DNA of 64,000 nt from Christensenella sp. UBA4636 (GTDB lineage Bacteria; Bacillota; Clostridia; Christensenellales; Borkfalkiaceae), in assembly GCA_002405915.1 (NCBI GenBank), contig DHMS01000033.1:108331-172330 (forward strand), written 5' to 3'. Position numbers and translations under genes: made by a program. The first letter of the stretch is position 1. Each line of letters starts with the position of its first letter. Below, in pieces: positions 33,903-41,686 of the stretch. Under the pieces are notes generated by a model, which saw nothing but the letters and a program-made list of their open reading frames with translations, was not told where the DNA came from and did not search any database.

Positions 33903-34031
33903 AAATTAGCCCGTAGAGTGCGTCGTATTGACACAGCCGGTCGACGAATGTTGACGGGTGCGTACTATACGTACGTAACCGAAACCGAGGCGGCACGCAG
34001 TGTCAAGACGGCGTGCTATCCGGGTTAATTT
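33903..34031 (-). ncRNA. Putative structured RNA element after ftsL
   Basis: The two ends are complementary over a long helix: AAATTA, CCCG and TAG (33903-33916) with CTA, CGGG and TAATTT (34016-34031). Inside, CGTC (33921-33924) and TTGACAC (33928-33934) pair with GTGTCAA (34000-34006) and GACG (34007-34010). Further hairpins lie inside. The 5' end on the minus strand covers the ftsL stop codon and a terminator follows about 20 nt after the 3' end. It could be an attenuator, a small RNA cut from the transcript, or a small inserted repeat with inverted ends. No known family is recognised. Confidence 0.5.
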
Positions 34032-34645
34032 TTGACCATGCCCATTTCGAGAGCTTTTTTCTCAATCTCTTCGTCGTCGGAAACGACGGAAAGCTCTTCA
34101 CGGAGCTGTTCCGTTTCTTGCTTTAAGGATTCGAGACGGGATTGCTGGGAAGAAATGGCGTTGTTCATGTTCTTCAAAAGGCGCGTGTTCAATATGATGA
34201 GCGCGAAGATTGCGGCAACGACTATCGCGTAAACGGCGATGAGAACTTTGCCTTTGGTGTTGATACGATATCTTTTGTCGCTTTCTACTTCGTAATCGCT
34301 TCTGAAATCCTCGTAAGGGTTGGTGTGGAGCTGTTCCTCTTCGACGAATTGCATAGTGGTGCGACCCGGGGTGCTTTCCTCTTCGAAAGCTTTTCTTTCG
34401 GGTTCGGCGTAAGCGGAAGGAGCTTCGCGCTTTACGTCATAAGAATAGGGCGCGCGGCGAGTTTGTTCTTCTTCGGCGGGCGCGGCATAAGAAACCTGAG
34501 AAGGAGCTTCTTCCCTCTCGTAAAGCATTTTTTCAAAGTCGTCGGCAGGGTAGGACGATGTCCTCGAGCCGCGAAGAGTACCGTCGTCATAGGCGTAGGC
34601 AGACGAGCCTTGCGTACGGTATTTTTTTTCGTCGTTATAGTTCAT
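34025..34645 (-). CDS. ftsL: FtsL-like division protein with long disordered N-terminus
   Basis: This 206-aa bitopic protein has a disordered, acidic/Tyr-rich cytoplasmic region (residues 1-128), a single membrane span ('VLIAVYAIVVAAIFALIILN', about 132-151) and a short extracytoplasmic leucine-zipper-like coiled coil ('ISSQQSRLESLKQETEQLREELS'). Topology and position between rsmH and the PBP gene identify it as FtsL, which forms a complex with DivIB and DivIC. FtsL is usually about 100-120 aa, so the N-terminal part is extra, echoing the extension on FtsZ. Sequence similarity alone would not prove the call. Confidence 0.8.
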   Translation of the reverse strand: MNYNDEKKYRTQGSSAYAYDDGTLRGSRTSSYPADDFEKMLYEREEAPSQVSYAAPAEEEQTRRAPYSYDVKREAPSAYAEPERKAFEEESTPGRTTMQFVEEEQLHTNPYEDFRSDYEVESDKRYRINTKGKVLIAVYAIVVAAIFALIILNTRLLKNMNNAISSQQSRLESLKQETEQLREELSVVSDDEEIEKKALEMGMVKN

Positions 34646-34708
34646 TTTTGGTCCCTCTCGATTTTACTTTCTCGTATTTTCCTTGCCGTATTTTTCTCGG
34701 CATAGTAA

Positions 34709-35641
34709 TTAAAGTTTTTCAATAACCCTTAGTTTCGCGCTTTTGGAGCGGGGGTTGTCCGCCCTCTCCTTTTCTGTGGCTACGAGAGGCTTTCTCGTAA
34801 CTTCCTTGACGATTTCCTTTCTGCCGCAAACGCAAATCGGCAAACTTTTGTCGCAAGTACAGCCGGTTGAAAGGTCTTTGAAAACGTTCTTTACTATTCT
34901 GTCCTCTAAGGAGTGGAAGGTAATAACGGCTAATCTTCCGCCCTTAGCGAGCCTTAACGCCATTTCTCTCAAAACCGCGTCGAGTCCTTCAAGCTCTCCG
35001 TTTACTTCGATACGAATTGCCTGAAAGGTTCTTTTTGCCGGATGACCGTCCCGTTGAAATTTTTTCGGTATACTTTGTTCGATAATTTTTACAAGCTCGC
35101 CGCAAGTTTTTACGGGTGAAATTTCACGCGATTTTACTATGTTTTCGGCGATTTTTTTCGAAAATCTCTCTTCTCCGTATTTATCTATTACTTCCGCGAG
35201 AGCTTTCTCGGAATAGGTATTGACGACGTCGTAAGCCGAAAAGGATTGTTCCTCGTTCATGCGCATGTCGAGCTTTTCGTCGACCGCCATGTAGGAAAAA
35301 CCCCTTTCGCGCATATCGAGCTGCATGCTCGATACGCCGAGGTCTACGAGTATTCCGTCGAACTTATCTATATTAAGCTCGTCCGCTACAATCGAAAAAT
35401 TTTTAAAATTATCATGAACCGCGGTAAACCGCTTTCCGTATGAAAAAAACTTTGTCAAAGCGTTGTTTACGGCAAGCGTATCGAGGTCGGTTGATATAAG
35501 TTTTGAATCCTCCGCGCGCTTCAATATTTCGCCGCTGTGTCCGCCCGCTCCCAAAGTTGCGTCGAAGTAAACGCCGCCCTTTTTGAGATTCAAGTTTTCC
35601 ATGCACTCTTCAAGCATGACGGGAACGTGCTTAATTTCCAT
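34709..35641 (-). CDS. rsmH: RsmH, 16S rRNA m4C1402 methyltransferase
   Basis: This 310-aa SAM-dependent methyltransferase (formerly MraW) modifies C1402 in the ribosomal decoding site. Family motifs are clear: 'HVPVMLEECMENLN', the SAM loop 'YFDATLGAGGHSGEIL', 'DGILVDLGVSSMQLDMRERGFSY', 'RTFQAIRIEVNGEL' and the terminal 'ITFHSLEDRIVK'. It overlaps mraZ by 11 bp and is followed by ftsL, the standard start of the dcw cluster. Confidence 0.96.
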   Translation of the reverse strand: MEIKHVPVMLEECMENLNLKKGGVYFDATLGAGGHSGEILKRAEDSKLISTDLDTLAVNNALTKFFSYGKRFTAVHDNFKNFSIVADELNIDKFDGILVDLGVSSMQLDMRERGFSYMAVDEKLDMRMNEEQSFSAYDVVNTYSEKALAEVIDKYGEERFSKKIAENIVKSREISPVKTCGELVKIIEQSIPKKFQRDGHPAKRTFQAIRIEVNGELEGLDAVLREMALRLAKGGRLAVITFHSLEDRIVKNVFKDLSTGCTCDKSLPICVCGRKEIVKEVTRKPLVATEKERADNPRSKSAKLRVIEKL

Positions 35642-36074
35642 TTTTCCTCTCTTTATAAAGCTCGTTGAGCTTTGCGAGGACTTCTTTGTTCGTATACTTC
35701 TTTCTTACTTCCTCGCGACGTTCTTTGCTCATTATGTCGATATGGTCGCCCATACCGATGGTAACTACTTCGCTACCTATCGCGACTTGGCGGCGGATAG
35801 GTTCCGGTATCATGACTCTTCCTTGCCCGTCCTCTTCGGCGGGGTAGAAGTTGCCGAGATAGTTCGCGGCGATATCGCAAAGTTCTTCGTCGAAAGGAGA
35901 CACGTCCTTAAGCACGGCAAATTTCTCGTCCATCGTCTTTGACGAATAAACGCTGATGACTCCCTCTCTCAATACGCTAAAAACGTATTCTTCGCCCTTG
36001 GGAAGCTTAAACTTCGTCGGTATTCTTATTCTTTTTTTAGCGTCAACCGCATGGGTGTACTCGCCGTAAAACAT
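35631..36074 (-). CDS. mraZ: MraZ, dcw cluster transcriptional regulator
   Basis: This 147-aa protein carries two AbrB-like MraZ repeats, the first starting 'MFYGEYTHAVDAKKRIRIPTKFK' and the second around 'EEDGQGRVMIPEPIRRQVAIG', each with the D-x-x-x-R-x-x-[IM]-P pattern. MraZ forms ring-shaped oligomers that bind repeated boxes in its own promoter and adjust expression of the division cluster. GTGG boxes spaced 10 bp apart lie in that promoter here. Length matches the family. Confidence 0.96.
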   Translation of the reverse strand: MFYGEYTHAVDAKKRIRIPTKFKLPKGEEYVFSVLREGVISVYSSKTMDEKFAVLKDVSPFDEELCDIAANYLGNFYPAEEDGQGRVMIPEPIRRQVAIGSEVVTIGMGDHIDIMSKERREEVRKKYTNKEVLAKLNELYKERKNGN

Positions 36075-36109
36075 ACCTCAAAGGCACTCCTCGTTTTTAT
36101 CGTACATAT

Positions 36110-36142
36110 ATCATATCACAACATTGCGCCACAATCAACCAC
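36110..36142 (-). promoter_or_regulatory. dcw promoter with probable MraZ boxes
   Basis: On the minus strand TTGATT (36138-36133), a 17-bp spacer and TATGAT (36115-36110) form a promoter about 35 nt before mraZ. GTGG occurs at 36142-36139 and again 10 bp on at 36132-36129, with GTTG another 10 bp further. That is the helical spacing of known MraZ operators, so the cluster is probably autoregulated. Confidence 0.7.
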
Positions 36143-36166
36143 TTTTGACTACTTTTTCGAAAATTT

Positions 36167-36928
36167 TTAAAAATATTTTTTGAAAATCTTAGAACATTTG
36201 TGCGATTTTATGCCCTCTAAATTAGAAAAAGTCAGAAAATTACGCGATTTATCGTTGCCGAGGAAGTTTTTTGCCGTAATTTGTAGAGCCGGGCTTTCGG
36301 TGGTCGGCTGTCCCACGGTTTTTTGTAAAAAGAGAGAAAGTTCGGCGATAAGAGGGTCTATGCCGTCAAAGATTTTAGCGGGATAATAAAAATTTTTTAA
36401 AAACTCCGAAAGAAAAATAAAATGCGTGCAGCCCGCGAAAACACGGTCGAAATTTTTTTCGGGCAAAGATTTTTTAAAAAAGGAAAAATTTTTAGGAAAA
36501 GGCTCTTTTTCGAGAGAAGTCACCCACCCCTCGGGCGCGACGACGGTGACATGCTTATTTTCGCCTAAAAGCTTTTTAGTTGCCGCCGCCGTTGCCGAAG
36601 TGCATAAAAGCAAAGTTTCGCCTTTTACCTCTCCGATATTCGGGCGCACGCCGAAAAAGGGCTTTTTAAAACGCGCTTGCAATAAGCTTAAGGAGTTAGT
36701 CGTGAGCGTGTTGCATGCGAGAACGACCGCCGAAAAATTTTCGATAAGAGGCTTTATAGCGGTTTCGGCAAGCGAAAATAATTGCTCCGGCTTCTTTGTT
36801 CCGTAAGGCGCGTTCTTAAAGTCGGACAAATAGTAAAAATCTATGTATTTAAAGGTGTTTTTCAAGCGAAAAAGCACGTTAAGTCCGCCTATGCCGGAAT
36901 CGAAAACAAGGATTTTAAAAGATTCCAT
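36167..36928 (-). CDS. murI: MurI, glutamate racemase
   Basis: This 253-aa enzyme makes D-glutamate for peptidoglycan. The catalytic cysteines lie in 'VVLACNTLTTNS' and 'FAGCTHFIFL', and the N-terminal 'VFDSGIGGLNVL' contains the first Asp-Ser pair. The ATG at 36928 gives the normal family start; the frame is open for 23 more codons upstream, but those residues do not look like the family. No good ribosome site precedes the chosen start and a TATTAT sequence lies very close, so the transcript may have a very short leader. It is upstream of mraZ and feeds MurD. Confidence 0.9.
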   Translation of the reverse strand: MESFKILVFDSGIGGLNVLFRLKNTFKYIDFYYLSDFKNAPYGTKKPEQLFSLAETAIKPLIENFSAVVLACNTLTTNSLSLLQARFKKPFFGVRPNIGEVKGETLLLCTSATAAATKKLLGENKHVTVVAPEGWVTSLEKEPFPKNFSFFKKSLPEKNFDRVFAGCTHFIFLSEFLKNFYYPAKIFDGIDPLIAELSLFLQKTVGQPTTESPALQITAKNFLGNDKSRNFLTFSNLEGIKSHKCSKIFKKYF

Positions 36929-37014
36929 AGAATATAATATGCGGCAAAAAGCGGGTCGGAAGCAAAAATATAAAACTTTATTATTATAAAAATGCAAAAT
37001 CCGACTAAAAACCC

Positions 37015-37043
37015 TTGCAAAACGGCAAAGTATATGATAAAAT
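37015..37043 (+). promoter_or_regulatory. Promoter of rpsT
   Basis: TTGCAA (37015-37020), a 17-bp spacer and TAAAAT (37038-37043) lie 58 nt before the rpsT ATG. An AAGGAG site at about 37087-37092 precedes the start. Confidence 0.75.
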
Positions 37044-37101
37044 TAGCGGGTAAATACGAAAAAACGCCCGCAAAAAGGCGTTACCATAAAGGAGACAACA
37101 A

Positions 37102-37365
37102 ATGCCTAACATTAAGTCCGCTAAAAAACGCGTTATCGTAAACGACAAGAAGAACGCCGGAAACAGAAGCGCAAACGCAGAAGTCAAGACCGCTATGAAG
37201 AAGGTCAACGCCGCTATCGAAGCAGGCGATAAGGCTGCCGCTACGGAAGCTTACAAAGCCGCCGCTAAACTTATCGACAGCGCGGTTTCCGCAGGCAGAA
37301 TGCACATCAACACCGCGGCTAACAAAAAGTCCGGTTTTGCTAAGCGCATCAACGCTCTTGCGTAA
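37102..37365 (+). CDS. rpsT: 30S ribosomal protein S20
   Basis: This 87-aa basic helical protein opens 'MPNIKSAKKRVIVNDKK' and ends 'NTAANKKSGFAKRINAL', the hallmark ends of S20. It binds 16S rRNA early in 30S assembly. It is monocistronic, with its own promoter, a good ribosome site and a terminator 30 nt after the stop. It is transcribed divergently from murI. Confidence 0.97.
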   Translation: MPNIKSAKKRVIVNDKKNAGNRSANAEVKTAMKKVNAAIEAGDKAAATEAYKAAAKLIDSAVSAGRMHINTAANKKSGFAKRINALA

Positions 37366-37394
37366 GACAAATTAAAAACTTTCATTAAAGACTT

Positions 37395-37421
37395 AGGGCG
37401 AGCTTTACGTTCGCCCTTTTT
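37395..37421 (+). terminator. Terminator of rpsT
   Basis: AGGGCGA (37395-37401) pairs with TCGCCCT (37411-37417) around a 9-nt loop and is followed by a T-run. Confidence 0.9.
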
Positions 37422-37511
37422 GTCGTATGCGAATTTTTCGTGTTTATAGCGCAGAAAAAGTACGGCGACGATATAAATTCGCCTTTACAAATTTTTTTCC
37501 GCCGCCTCCCC

Positions 37512-37545
37512 GCCGCCCGTTTGCGTTTTTAGCGGCGGCTTTTTT
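37512..37545 (+). terminator. Second terminator or attenuator before the ferritin-like gene
   Basis: GCCGCC (37512-37517) pairs with GGCGGC (37534-37539), followed by TTTTTT. A further GCCGCC at about 37501 could compete for the same 3' arm. It lies 79 nt upstream of the next ATG, so it might attenuate that gene. Confidence 0.7.
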
Positions 37546-37623
37546 GTTTGCAAAGTATAAAAGCAAATTAAGTCGGGCATAAACATTCCGTAGCCGAAAA
37601 GAAACGGCACATGGAGGAATTTT

Positions 37624-38871
37624 ATGAACCCGTTTAAAGTTTTACCTAAAACCGACGAAATAGCTTACGAAAAGCAGACCGCGCTATCCCTTGCGCCGTA
37701 CGACAAGTTAGCTGCTTTGCCCTACACGAAAACGCGAATTATTTTGCTTTCGGGCGCAGAATTCGAAGCCAACTGGTTTTTGCACCAATTCAACAGACAT
37801 TGCCTAAACAACGACGTAAGGCGTATTTTAGCCGCCGTGCGCCGCGACGAGCAGCAACAGCAAAAAGCACTTTCTTCCCTAAAACCGCTTGACGAAAACA
37901 TTCTCGAAACGACAATCGCCTACGAGCAACTTGCCGTCGACTTAACGGCGGAAATGGCGGAAAAAGAAAAAAATTTATTCGTCAAGGCTCAACTCAACTT
38001 TGCGCTTTTGGAAGATTTTGACCACCTTTACCGATATTCCGACCTATTAGACATGGAAAACGGCTTCAACGGTTACGACTACACGGGCGGATACACGGAG
38101 ATAACGCCGGGCAGACCGACCGTTGCCGAACCGCGACATCCCGACGACGACGTTCGCCGTTATATCAATTTTTGGCAAGACGACCTCTTGACAATTCTGC
38201 ACACGGGCATAATCACCGCCGCCGAACAACAGACGATGAACTACTATATGAACGTCGGCAACACCTACCCCACCGACGAGGGGCGCAAACTGTATTCCGA
38301 AATCGCGATGATAGAAGAACAACACGTCACCGGTTACGGCGCGCTTTGCGACCCGTCGCTTTGCTGGTTTGAAAGCTGGGTAGTACACGAATACACCGAA
38401 TGCTACCTTTATTATTCCGCCTACGAGGACGAAACGGACGCGCGACTTAAAAAGCTTTGGCTCAAAAATTACGAAAAGGAACTCGTTCACTTAAAAATCG
38501 CAGTCGAAACAATGCAAAAGTACAACGGCAGAGCGTGGGAGCAACTCTTTAAAGGCGGAGCCGACTTCCCAAGTCTAATTAAACTTCGCCCGCACAAAGA
38601 GTATATCCGCAACGTTTTAAAGTCGATTAGGCTCACCGGTTACAAGGAAGATTTGGTTAAAATCACCGAACTGCCCGACGATTACGGATTTTTCAAATAT
38701 CAGGACGAAGTGGTAACGCCCGACGGCGCGGCGACGCATAACGTTATCGAACGCTATATAAAGGAAAAAGGCAAAGACTACCGAACCGAGGACGCGCCGC
38801 ACCCCGACAAGCTTCTCCGCGACAGAAAGAAGGACAACACTACGCTCGGCAGAGTAAAAACGCCCGAGTAA
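37624..38871 (+). CDS. Ferritin-like helical protein, possible di-iron protein
   Basis: This 415-aa protein belongs to no family I can name. It is strongly helical. Glu/His pairs are spaced as in ferritin-like di-iron bundles: 'TIAYEQLAVDLTAEMAE', 'ALLEDFDHLYRYSD', 'IAMIEEQHVTGY' and 'YEKELVHLKIAVE', the last three with Glu-x-x-His-type pairs. An 'HEYTECYLYYSAYEDE' helix lies between. The C-terminal 100 residues are polar and repeat-like. An AGGAG-type site precedes the ATG. If metal-binding, it could be a rubrerythrin-like oxygen or peroxide defence protein; this is inference. A 30-bp piece of its 3' end is duplicated just after the stop. Confidence 0.6.
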   Translation: MNPFKVLPKTDEIAYEKQTALSLAPYDKLAALPYTKTRIILLSGAEFEANWFLHQFNRHCLNNDVRRILAAVRRDEQQQQKALSSLKPLDENILETTIAYEQLAVDLTAEMAEKEKNLFVKAQLNFALLEDFDHLYRYSDLLDMENGFNGYDYTGGYTEITPGRPTVAEPRHPDDDVRRYINFWQDDLLTILHTGIITAAEQQTMNYYMNVGNTYPTDEGRKLYSEIAMIEEQHVTGYGALCDPSLCWFESWVVHEYTECYLYYSAYEDETDARLKKLWLKNYEKELVHLKIAVETMQKYNGRAWEQLFKGGADFPSLIKLRPHKEYIRNVLKSIRLTGYKEDLVKITELPDDYGFFKYQDEVVTPDGAATHNVIERYIKEKGKDYRTEDAPHPDKLLRDRKKDNTTLGRVKTPE

Positions 38872-38907
38872 AACGCAACGCTCGGCAGAGTAAAAACGCC
38901 AGAATAA
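38842..38907 (+). repeat. Tandem duplication of the 3' end of the ferritin-like gene
   Basis: The last 30 bases including the stop codon (38842-38871) recur 36 bp later (38878-38907) with two differences, again ending in TAA. It looks like a recent slippage duplication. Confidence 0.75.
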
Positions 38908-38919
38908 CCCCGAGCAAAG

Positions 38920-38955
38920 AGAAAAACTTCCGATTTTCACGTCGGAAGTTTTTCT
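38920..38955. terminator. Bidirectional terminator, ferritin-like gene and tetR
   Basis: A perfect 14-bp stem (38920-38933 with 38942-38955) has an 8-nt loop with AAAAA and TTTTT in the arms. It lies between two convergent genes and can serve both. Confidence 0.88.
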
Positions 38956-38974
38956 GTATACGGATATATAAAGC

Positions 38975-39556
38975 CTATTTTACATGGCGGATTTTGCGTT
39001 CTTCGGAGAATTTTTCCACCCACCGCTTAGTGTAGGCGTAAAGCTCGTCAAGCGTGACGGCGGAGTAGCCGCGACAATATTTTATATATTCGCAAGTAAG
39101 CCCCTCGACGAAAATGTTAATTTCCACGTCCACGAACTGCCTGTCAACGATATCTCGACTTTCGTTGCAAAGTTCCAAAAGCTTGCCGGAAGCTACGCTC
39201 GTAAGCTTTTTAGCAGCGAACAAAAAATCGTTTGAGCGGCACAACAAACGGTAGTTTTCGTCGTTTTTCCTTATATAATCGAAGAATACGTCGACGAACT
39301 GCTCGGCGTTTTCGGCGGACAAAAGGCGCGCGTTATCGAAGAACGCGTCTATAAGCTCGTTTTCGAAGTCCTCGGCGACAGCATAAATATCGTCGTAATG
39401 AGAATAGAACGCGCCGCGGCTCAAATCGGCGCGCTTACATAGTTCGCTGACGTAAATTTTGTCAAGCTGCTTTTTTTCGGCAAGCATTTCCGCGAATACT
39501 TTTTTTATGAGCGTTCTCGTTTTTCTCGAAGAACTGTTTACGTTTGCGGCTTTCAT
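38975..39556 (-). CDS. TetR-family transcriptional regulator
   Basis: This 193-aa protein has an N-terminal helix-turn-helix (residues about 30-55, 'KIYVSELCKRADLSRGAFYSHYDDIYAVAEDF') typical of TetR repressors, and a helical C-terminal ligand domain. The ATG at 39556 follows GAGGTG; the frame is open further upstream but across the operator region. It is divergent from a damaged ABC transporter ATPase gene, with four AACAGTG half-sites between them (39635-39728). It probably represses both directions. The inducer is unknown. Confidence 0.88.
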   Translation of the reverse strand: MKAANVNSSSRKTRTLIKKVFAEMLAEKKQLDKIYVSELCKRADLSRGAFYSHYDDIYAVAEDFENELIDAFFDNARLLSAENAEQFVDVFFDYIRKNDENYRLLCRSNDFLFAAKKLTSVASGKLLELCNESRDIVDRQFVDVEINIFVEGLTCEYIKYCRGYSAVTLDELYAYTKRWVEKFSEERKIRHVK

Positions 39557-39634
39557 AGGCACCTCTTTTTGTCTTTTTACTCTGATTTTTGCTTTTTTTC
39601 GCGAATTTTCGAAATATTTATTTACAATATCGTG

Positions 39635-39728
39635 AACAGTGTAAACATTTGAACAGTGACGGCAAAAAAGTACTTCCGAAACGTTCGCAATAATAGTATA
39701 ATGCAACAGTGTTCAAAAGTCAACAGTG
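39635..39728. promoter_or_regulatory. Paired AACAGTG operators between tetR and the ABC remnant
   Basis: AACAGTG occurs at 39635, 39652, 39705 and 39722: two pairs, each with exactly 17-bp spacing. The second pair directly follows a TATAAT (39697-39702), so bound regulator would cover the plus-strand start site. These are direct rather than inverted half-sites. Confidence 0.65.
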
Positions 39729-39760
39729 TTTACAAAAAAAATATAAAGGAGCAAAAAAAC

Positions 39761-39913
39761 ATGCACGTTATCGAAGTTGAAAACTTAACCAAAGATTACG
39801 GCGCGGGGAACGTGAACGGGCTTTCAGGTTGGAAAAAGCAAAGCGAAAGTTCACGCATTATAGGCTACCTTGCGGGCGAAATTAAGTTCGTCAAAAAGCA
39901 TTTGCCGCTGTAA
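39761..39913 (+). pseudogene. Internally deleted ABC transporter ATP-binding protein
   Basis: The 50-aa ORF begins like an ABC-2 type exporter ATPase ('MHVIEVENLTKDYG') with a good AAGGAG site. It then jumps to 'WKKQSESSRIIGYLAGEI', which in such proteins lies after Walker A. Walker A itself and about 60 residues are missing, and the rest of the ATPase is absent. It is therefore a remnant with an in-frame deletion. The promoter and TetR operators ahead of it are still intact. Confidence 0.75.
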
Positions 39914-39944
39914 CGTAAATATACCAAAAAGGCGGACTGAAAAA

Positions 39945-40430
39945 ATGAAAGACTTTTCGAAAATTTTAAAGCAGGCGGAAAACCTCGACGCAACCACGCG
40001 AAAAACCGAAATAATTTATAGCTCGGCAAAAGTCTTATCCGTGCTTTTAAGCGAAGAAAGCGGCGCCGAAGCCGTCAACGCGCTCGTAAGCTTTATCATC
40101 GGCGCAACGGCGGACGGGGGCAAAATAAACGAGCGGGAGTATCTTGCGATATATCCCGCCCTCGTTACCGCTTTCGGTCCCGGATACGACTTTTATTCCG
40201 TAAAACGCTCCTTTGACGGGCTAATTGCGACGAAGCGCATAATAAGGCAAAGCGTTTCCACCCTTTCCGCCGCCCTCCGCATAACCTCGGAAATAACCCT
40301 CGACGACGTGATATCGCTTTACGCCTTAATCCTAATGCCAACTTTCGGCAAGCTCTCCCTAAAGCACAAAGCCCACCTCGCCCGCCTAACGTTGAAACCG
40401 ACGGGAAAAACTGGAAAGACGGGTAAGTGA
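39945..40430 (+). CDS. Small helical protein, weakly TerB-like
   Basis: This 161-aa protein of uncertain family is soluble and mostly helical. The stretch 'LVSFIIGATADGGKINEREYLAIYPALVTAFG' recalls the acidic loop of TerB/tellurite-resistance-like domains (D-G-x-I-x-x-x-E). The C-terminus is Thr/Gly/Lys-rich. The ATG at 39945 is chosen; upstream codons in the frame overlap the ABC remnant. It lies 31 nt after that remnant and probably shares its TetR-controlled transcript. Confidence 0.55.
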   Translation: MKDFSKILKQAENLDATTRKTEIIYSSAKVLSVLLSEESGAEAVNALVSFIIGATADGGKINEREYLAIYPALVTAFGPGYDFYSVKRSFDGLIATKRIIRQSVSTLSAALRITSEITLDDVISLYALILMPTFGKLSLKHKAHLARLTLKPTGKTGKTGK

Positions 40431-40487
40431 GTGGTGCTATAGGAGTGCAAGCAAAAAAAGAAGAAGTATTATGCAGTAACAAAAAAG

Positions 40488-40525
40488 AACAAGCGACCAC
40501 CCAAAAGATAGCCGCTTGTTTTTTG
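40488..40525 (+). terminator. Terminator after the TerB-like gene
   Basis: AACAAGCG (40488-40495) pairs with CGCTTGTT (40513-40520), followed by a T-run. Confidence 0.8.
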
Positions 40526-40538
40526 TTGTTTAACCTAT

Positions 40539-40573
40539 TTTAACCTATTTTGTCTTTTAAAAAATAGGTTAAA
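40539..40573. repeat. 13-bp inverted repeat with an extra half copy
   Basis: TTTAACCTATTTT (40539-40551) is complementary to AAAATAGGTTAAA (40561-40573). A further TTAACCTATTTT immediately upstream (40530-40541) can compete for the same arm. It may be a terminator or a remnant of a mobile element end. Confidence 0.55.
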
Positions 40574-40635
40574 CATATCATTTACTTTTTGTTATCCATT
40601 TCTATCAGTCAAACTTTATTAAATTTTTTGCACAG

Positions 40636-40697
40636 AAAAAAGGACTACCGAATACCAAAAAACAGCTTGGGATAGTCCTTGTTTTTTATAATTTATA
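40636..40697. repeat. Left direct repeat flanking the AbiE module (also a terminator)
   Basis: This 62-bp segment is roughly 80 percent identical to 42505-42566, which lies on the other side of the AbiE genes. It contains a hairpin (AAGGACTA with TAGTCCTT) flanked by A and T runs, and so ends the abiEii transcript. Confidence 0.75.
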
Positions 40698-40740
40698 TTT
40701 TTTGCGAACGCTTGAAAAAACTTTCGTCACGGATTTTACG

Positions 40741-41685
40741 CTATTCTACACACATAATCTCACGTAATTTTGAGATAGCGGCGAAAACGGTTTTCTTGCT
40801 TAATTTGTCTTGCTCGTTGAACACATAAATCCTTTGCATTTCATCGAACACGCTTTCAAAATCTTTGTTACCGTCAAGTCCTTTGAAGTAATCAAAGTTT
40901 GCTATTTGCATATCTGCGGCAACGCCGCCTTTGCGGTTCAACTCTTCTTTACGTTTATACCCTATTACTTCAAGAACGCGTTTTTCGTCATTCAGGAACG
41001 CTTTGATCTGCTCGTTATCGAGAAGCACGGTTAAATCGTAAACGTGCTTTGCAACGTCGCTGTAATCTTTCCGTTCAAAGTAAAACTGCGCAGCAAACAC
41101 CTTGTCGATAAAAATGCGTTCAAGTGAAATCGTTTCGATTTCAAAGGGTTCTACGCTATACACTTCACGCATTATCTTTTGTTGTTCTTCGCTCGCAAGT
41201 TCATAAATGTGCGGCGCAATCGTTATTTTGTCGGTCGGCTCGCTTACTGTAAAGCTCGTGGCTTCTATTTTCACTCTGCCGAAGCGTTGTAACGCGTCCT
41301 CTTTATCGAGTGCGTACATCGACTCGTAAAGATATTCGCAAGTAATGCTTCCGCGATGATTTTCAAGCGTTTCCCATTTTTCAAGGCAACTGAACTTTAG
41401 TGTGGCATTTTCAAGTCGTTTTTTCGCCTGACTTGCCGTAGGACAATCTTCGATATACACCGTGAGGTCTATATCTTCCGAAAATCGGCGAATGGATTTC
41501 AACGCCTTGTAAAGCGCAGTACCGCCTTTGAAATAAGCATACGCCTGATGTTCCTTTTCCGACAACTCTTTCAGTAAAAGCGTAACGTAATAATCTTTTT
41601 CCAAAACGTCGCGGCGAACGGAACATTTTTTCGATATTTCGTCTACTACAAGTTGAAACGCCGCTCTATCTAAATGTAAATTCAT
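40741..41685 (-). CDS. abiEii: AbiEii-type toxin (nucleotidyltransferase)
   Basis: This 314-aa protein is the toxin of a type IV toxin-antitoxin and abortive phage-infection system. It carries the nucleotidyltransferase motifs of the AbiEii/DUF1814 family: 'YFKGGTALYKALKSIRRFSEDIDLTV' (GG-T/S and D-x-D), and 'IFIDKVFAAQFYFERKDYSDVAKHVYDL' with the conserved Lys and Arg-Lys-Asp. Members transfer nucleotides to tRNA or nucleotides and so stop growth. The antitoxin gene ends one base upstream, so the pair is one operon. Confidence 0.93.
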   Translation of the reverse strand: MNLHLDRAAFQLVVDEISKKCSVRRDVLEKDYYVTLLLKELSEKEHQAYAYFKGGTALYKALKSIRRFSEDIDLTVYIEDCPTASQAKKRLENATLKFSCLEKWETLENHRGSITCEYLYESMYALDKEDALQRFGRVKIEATSFTVSEPTDKITIAPHIYELASEEQQKIMREVYSVEPFEIETISLERIFIDKVFAAQFYFERKDYSDVAKHVYDLTVLLDNEQIKAFLNDEKRVLEVIGYKRKEELNRKGGVAADMQIANFDYFKGLDGNKDFESVFDEMQRIYVFNEQDKLSKKTVFAAISKLREIMCVE

Positions 41686-41686
41686 T

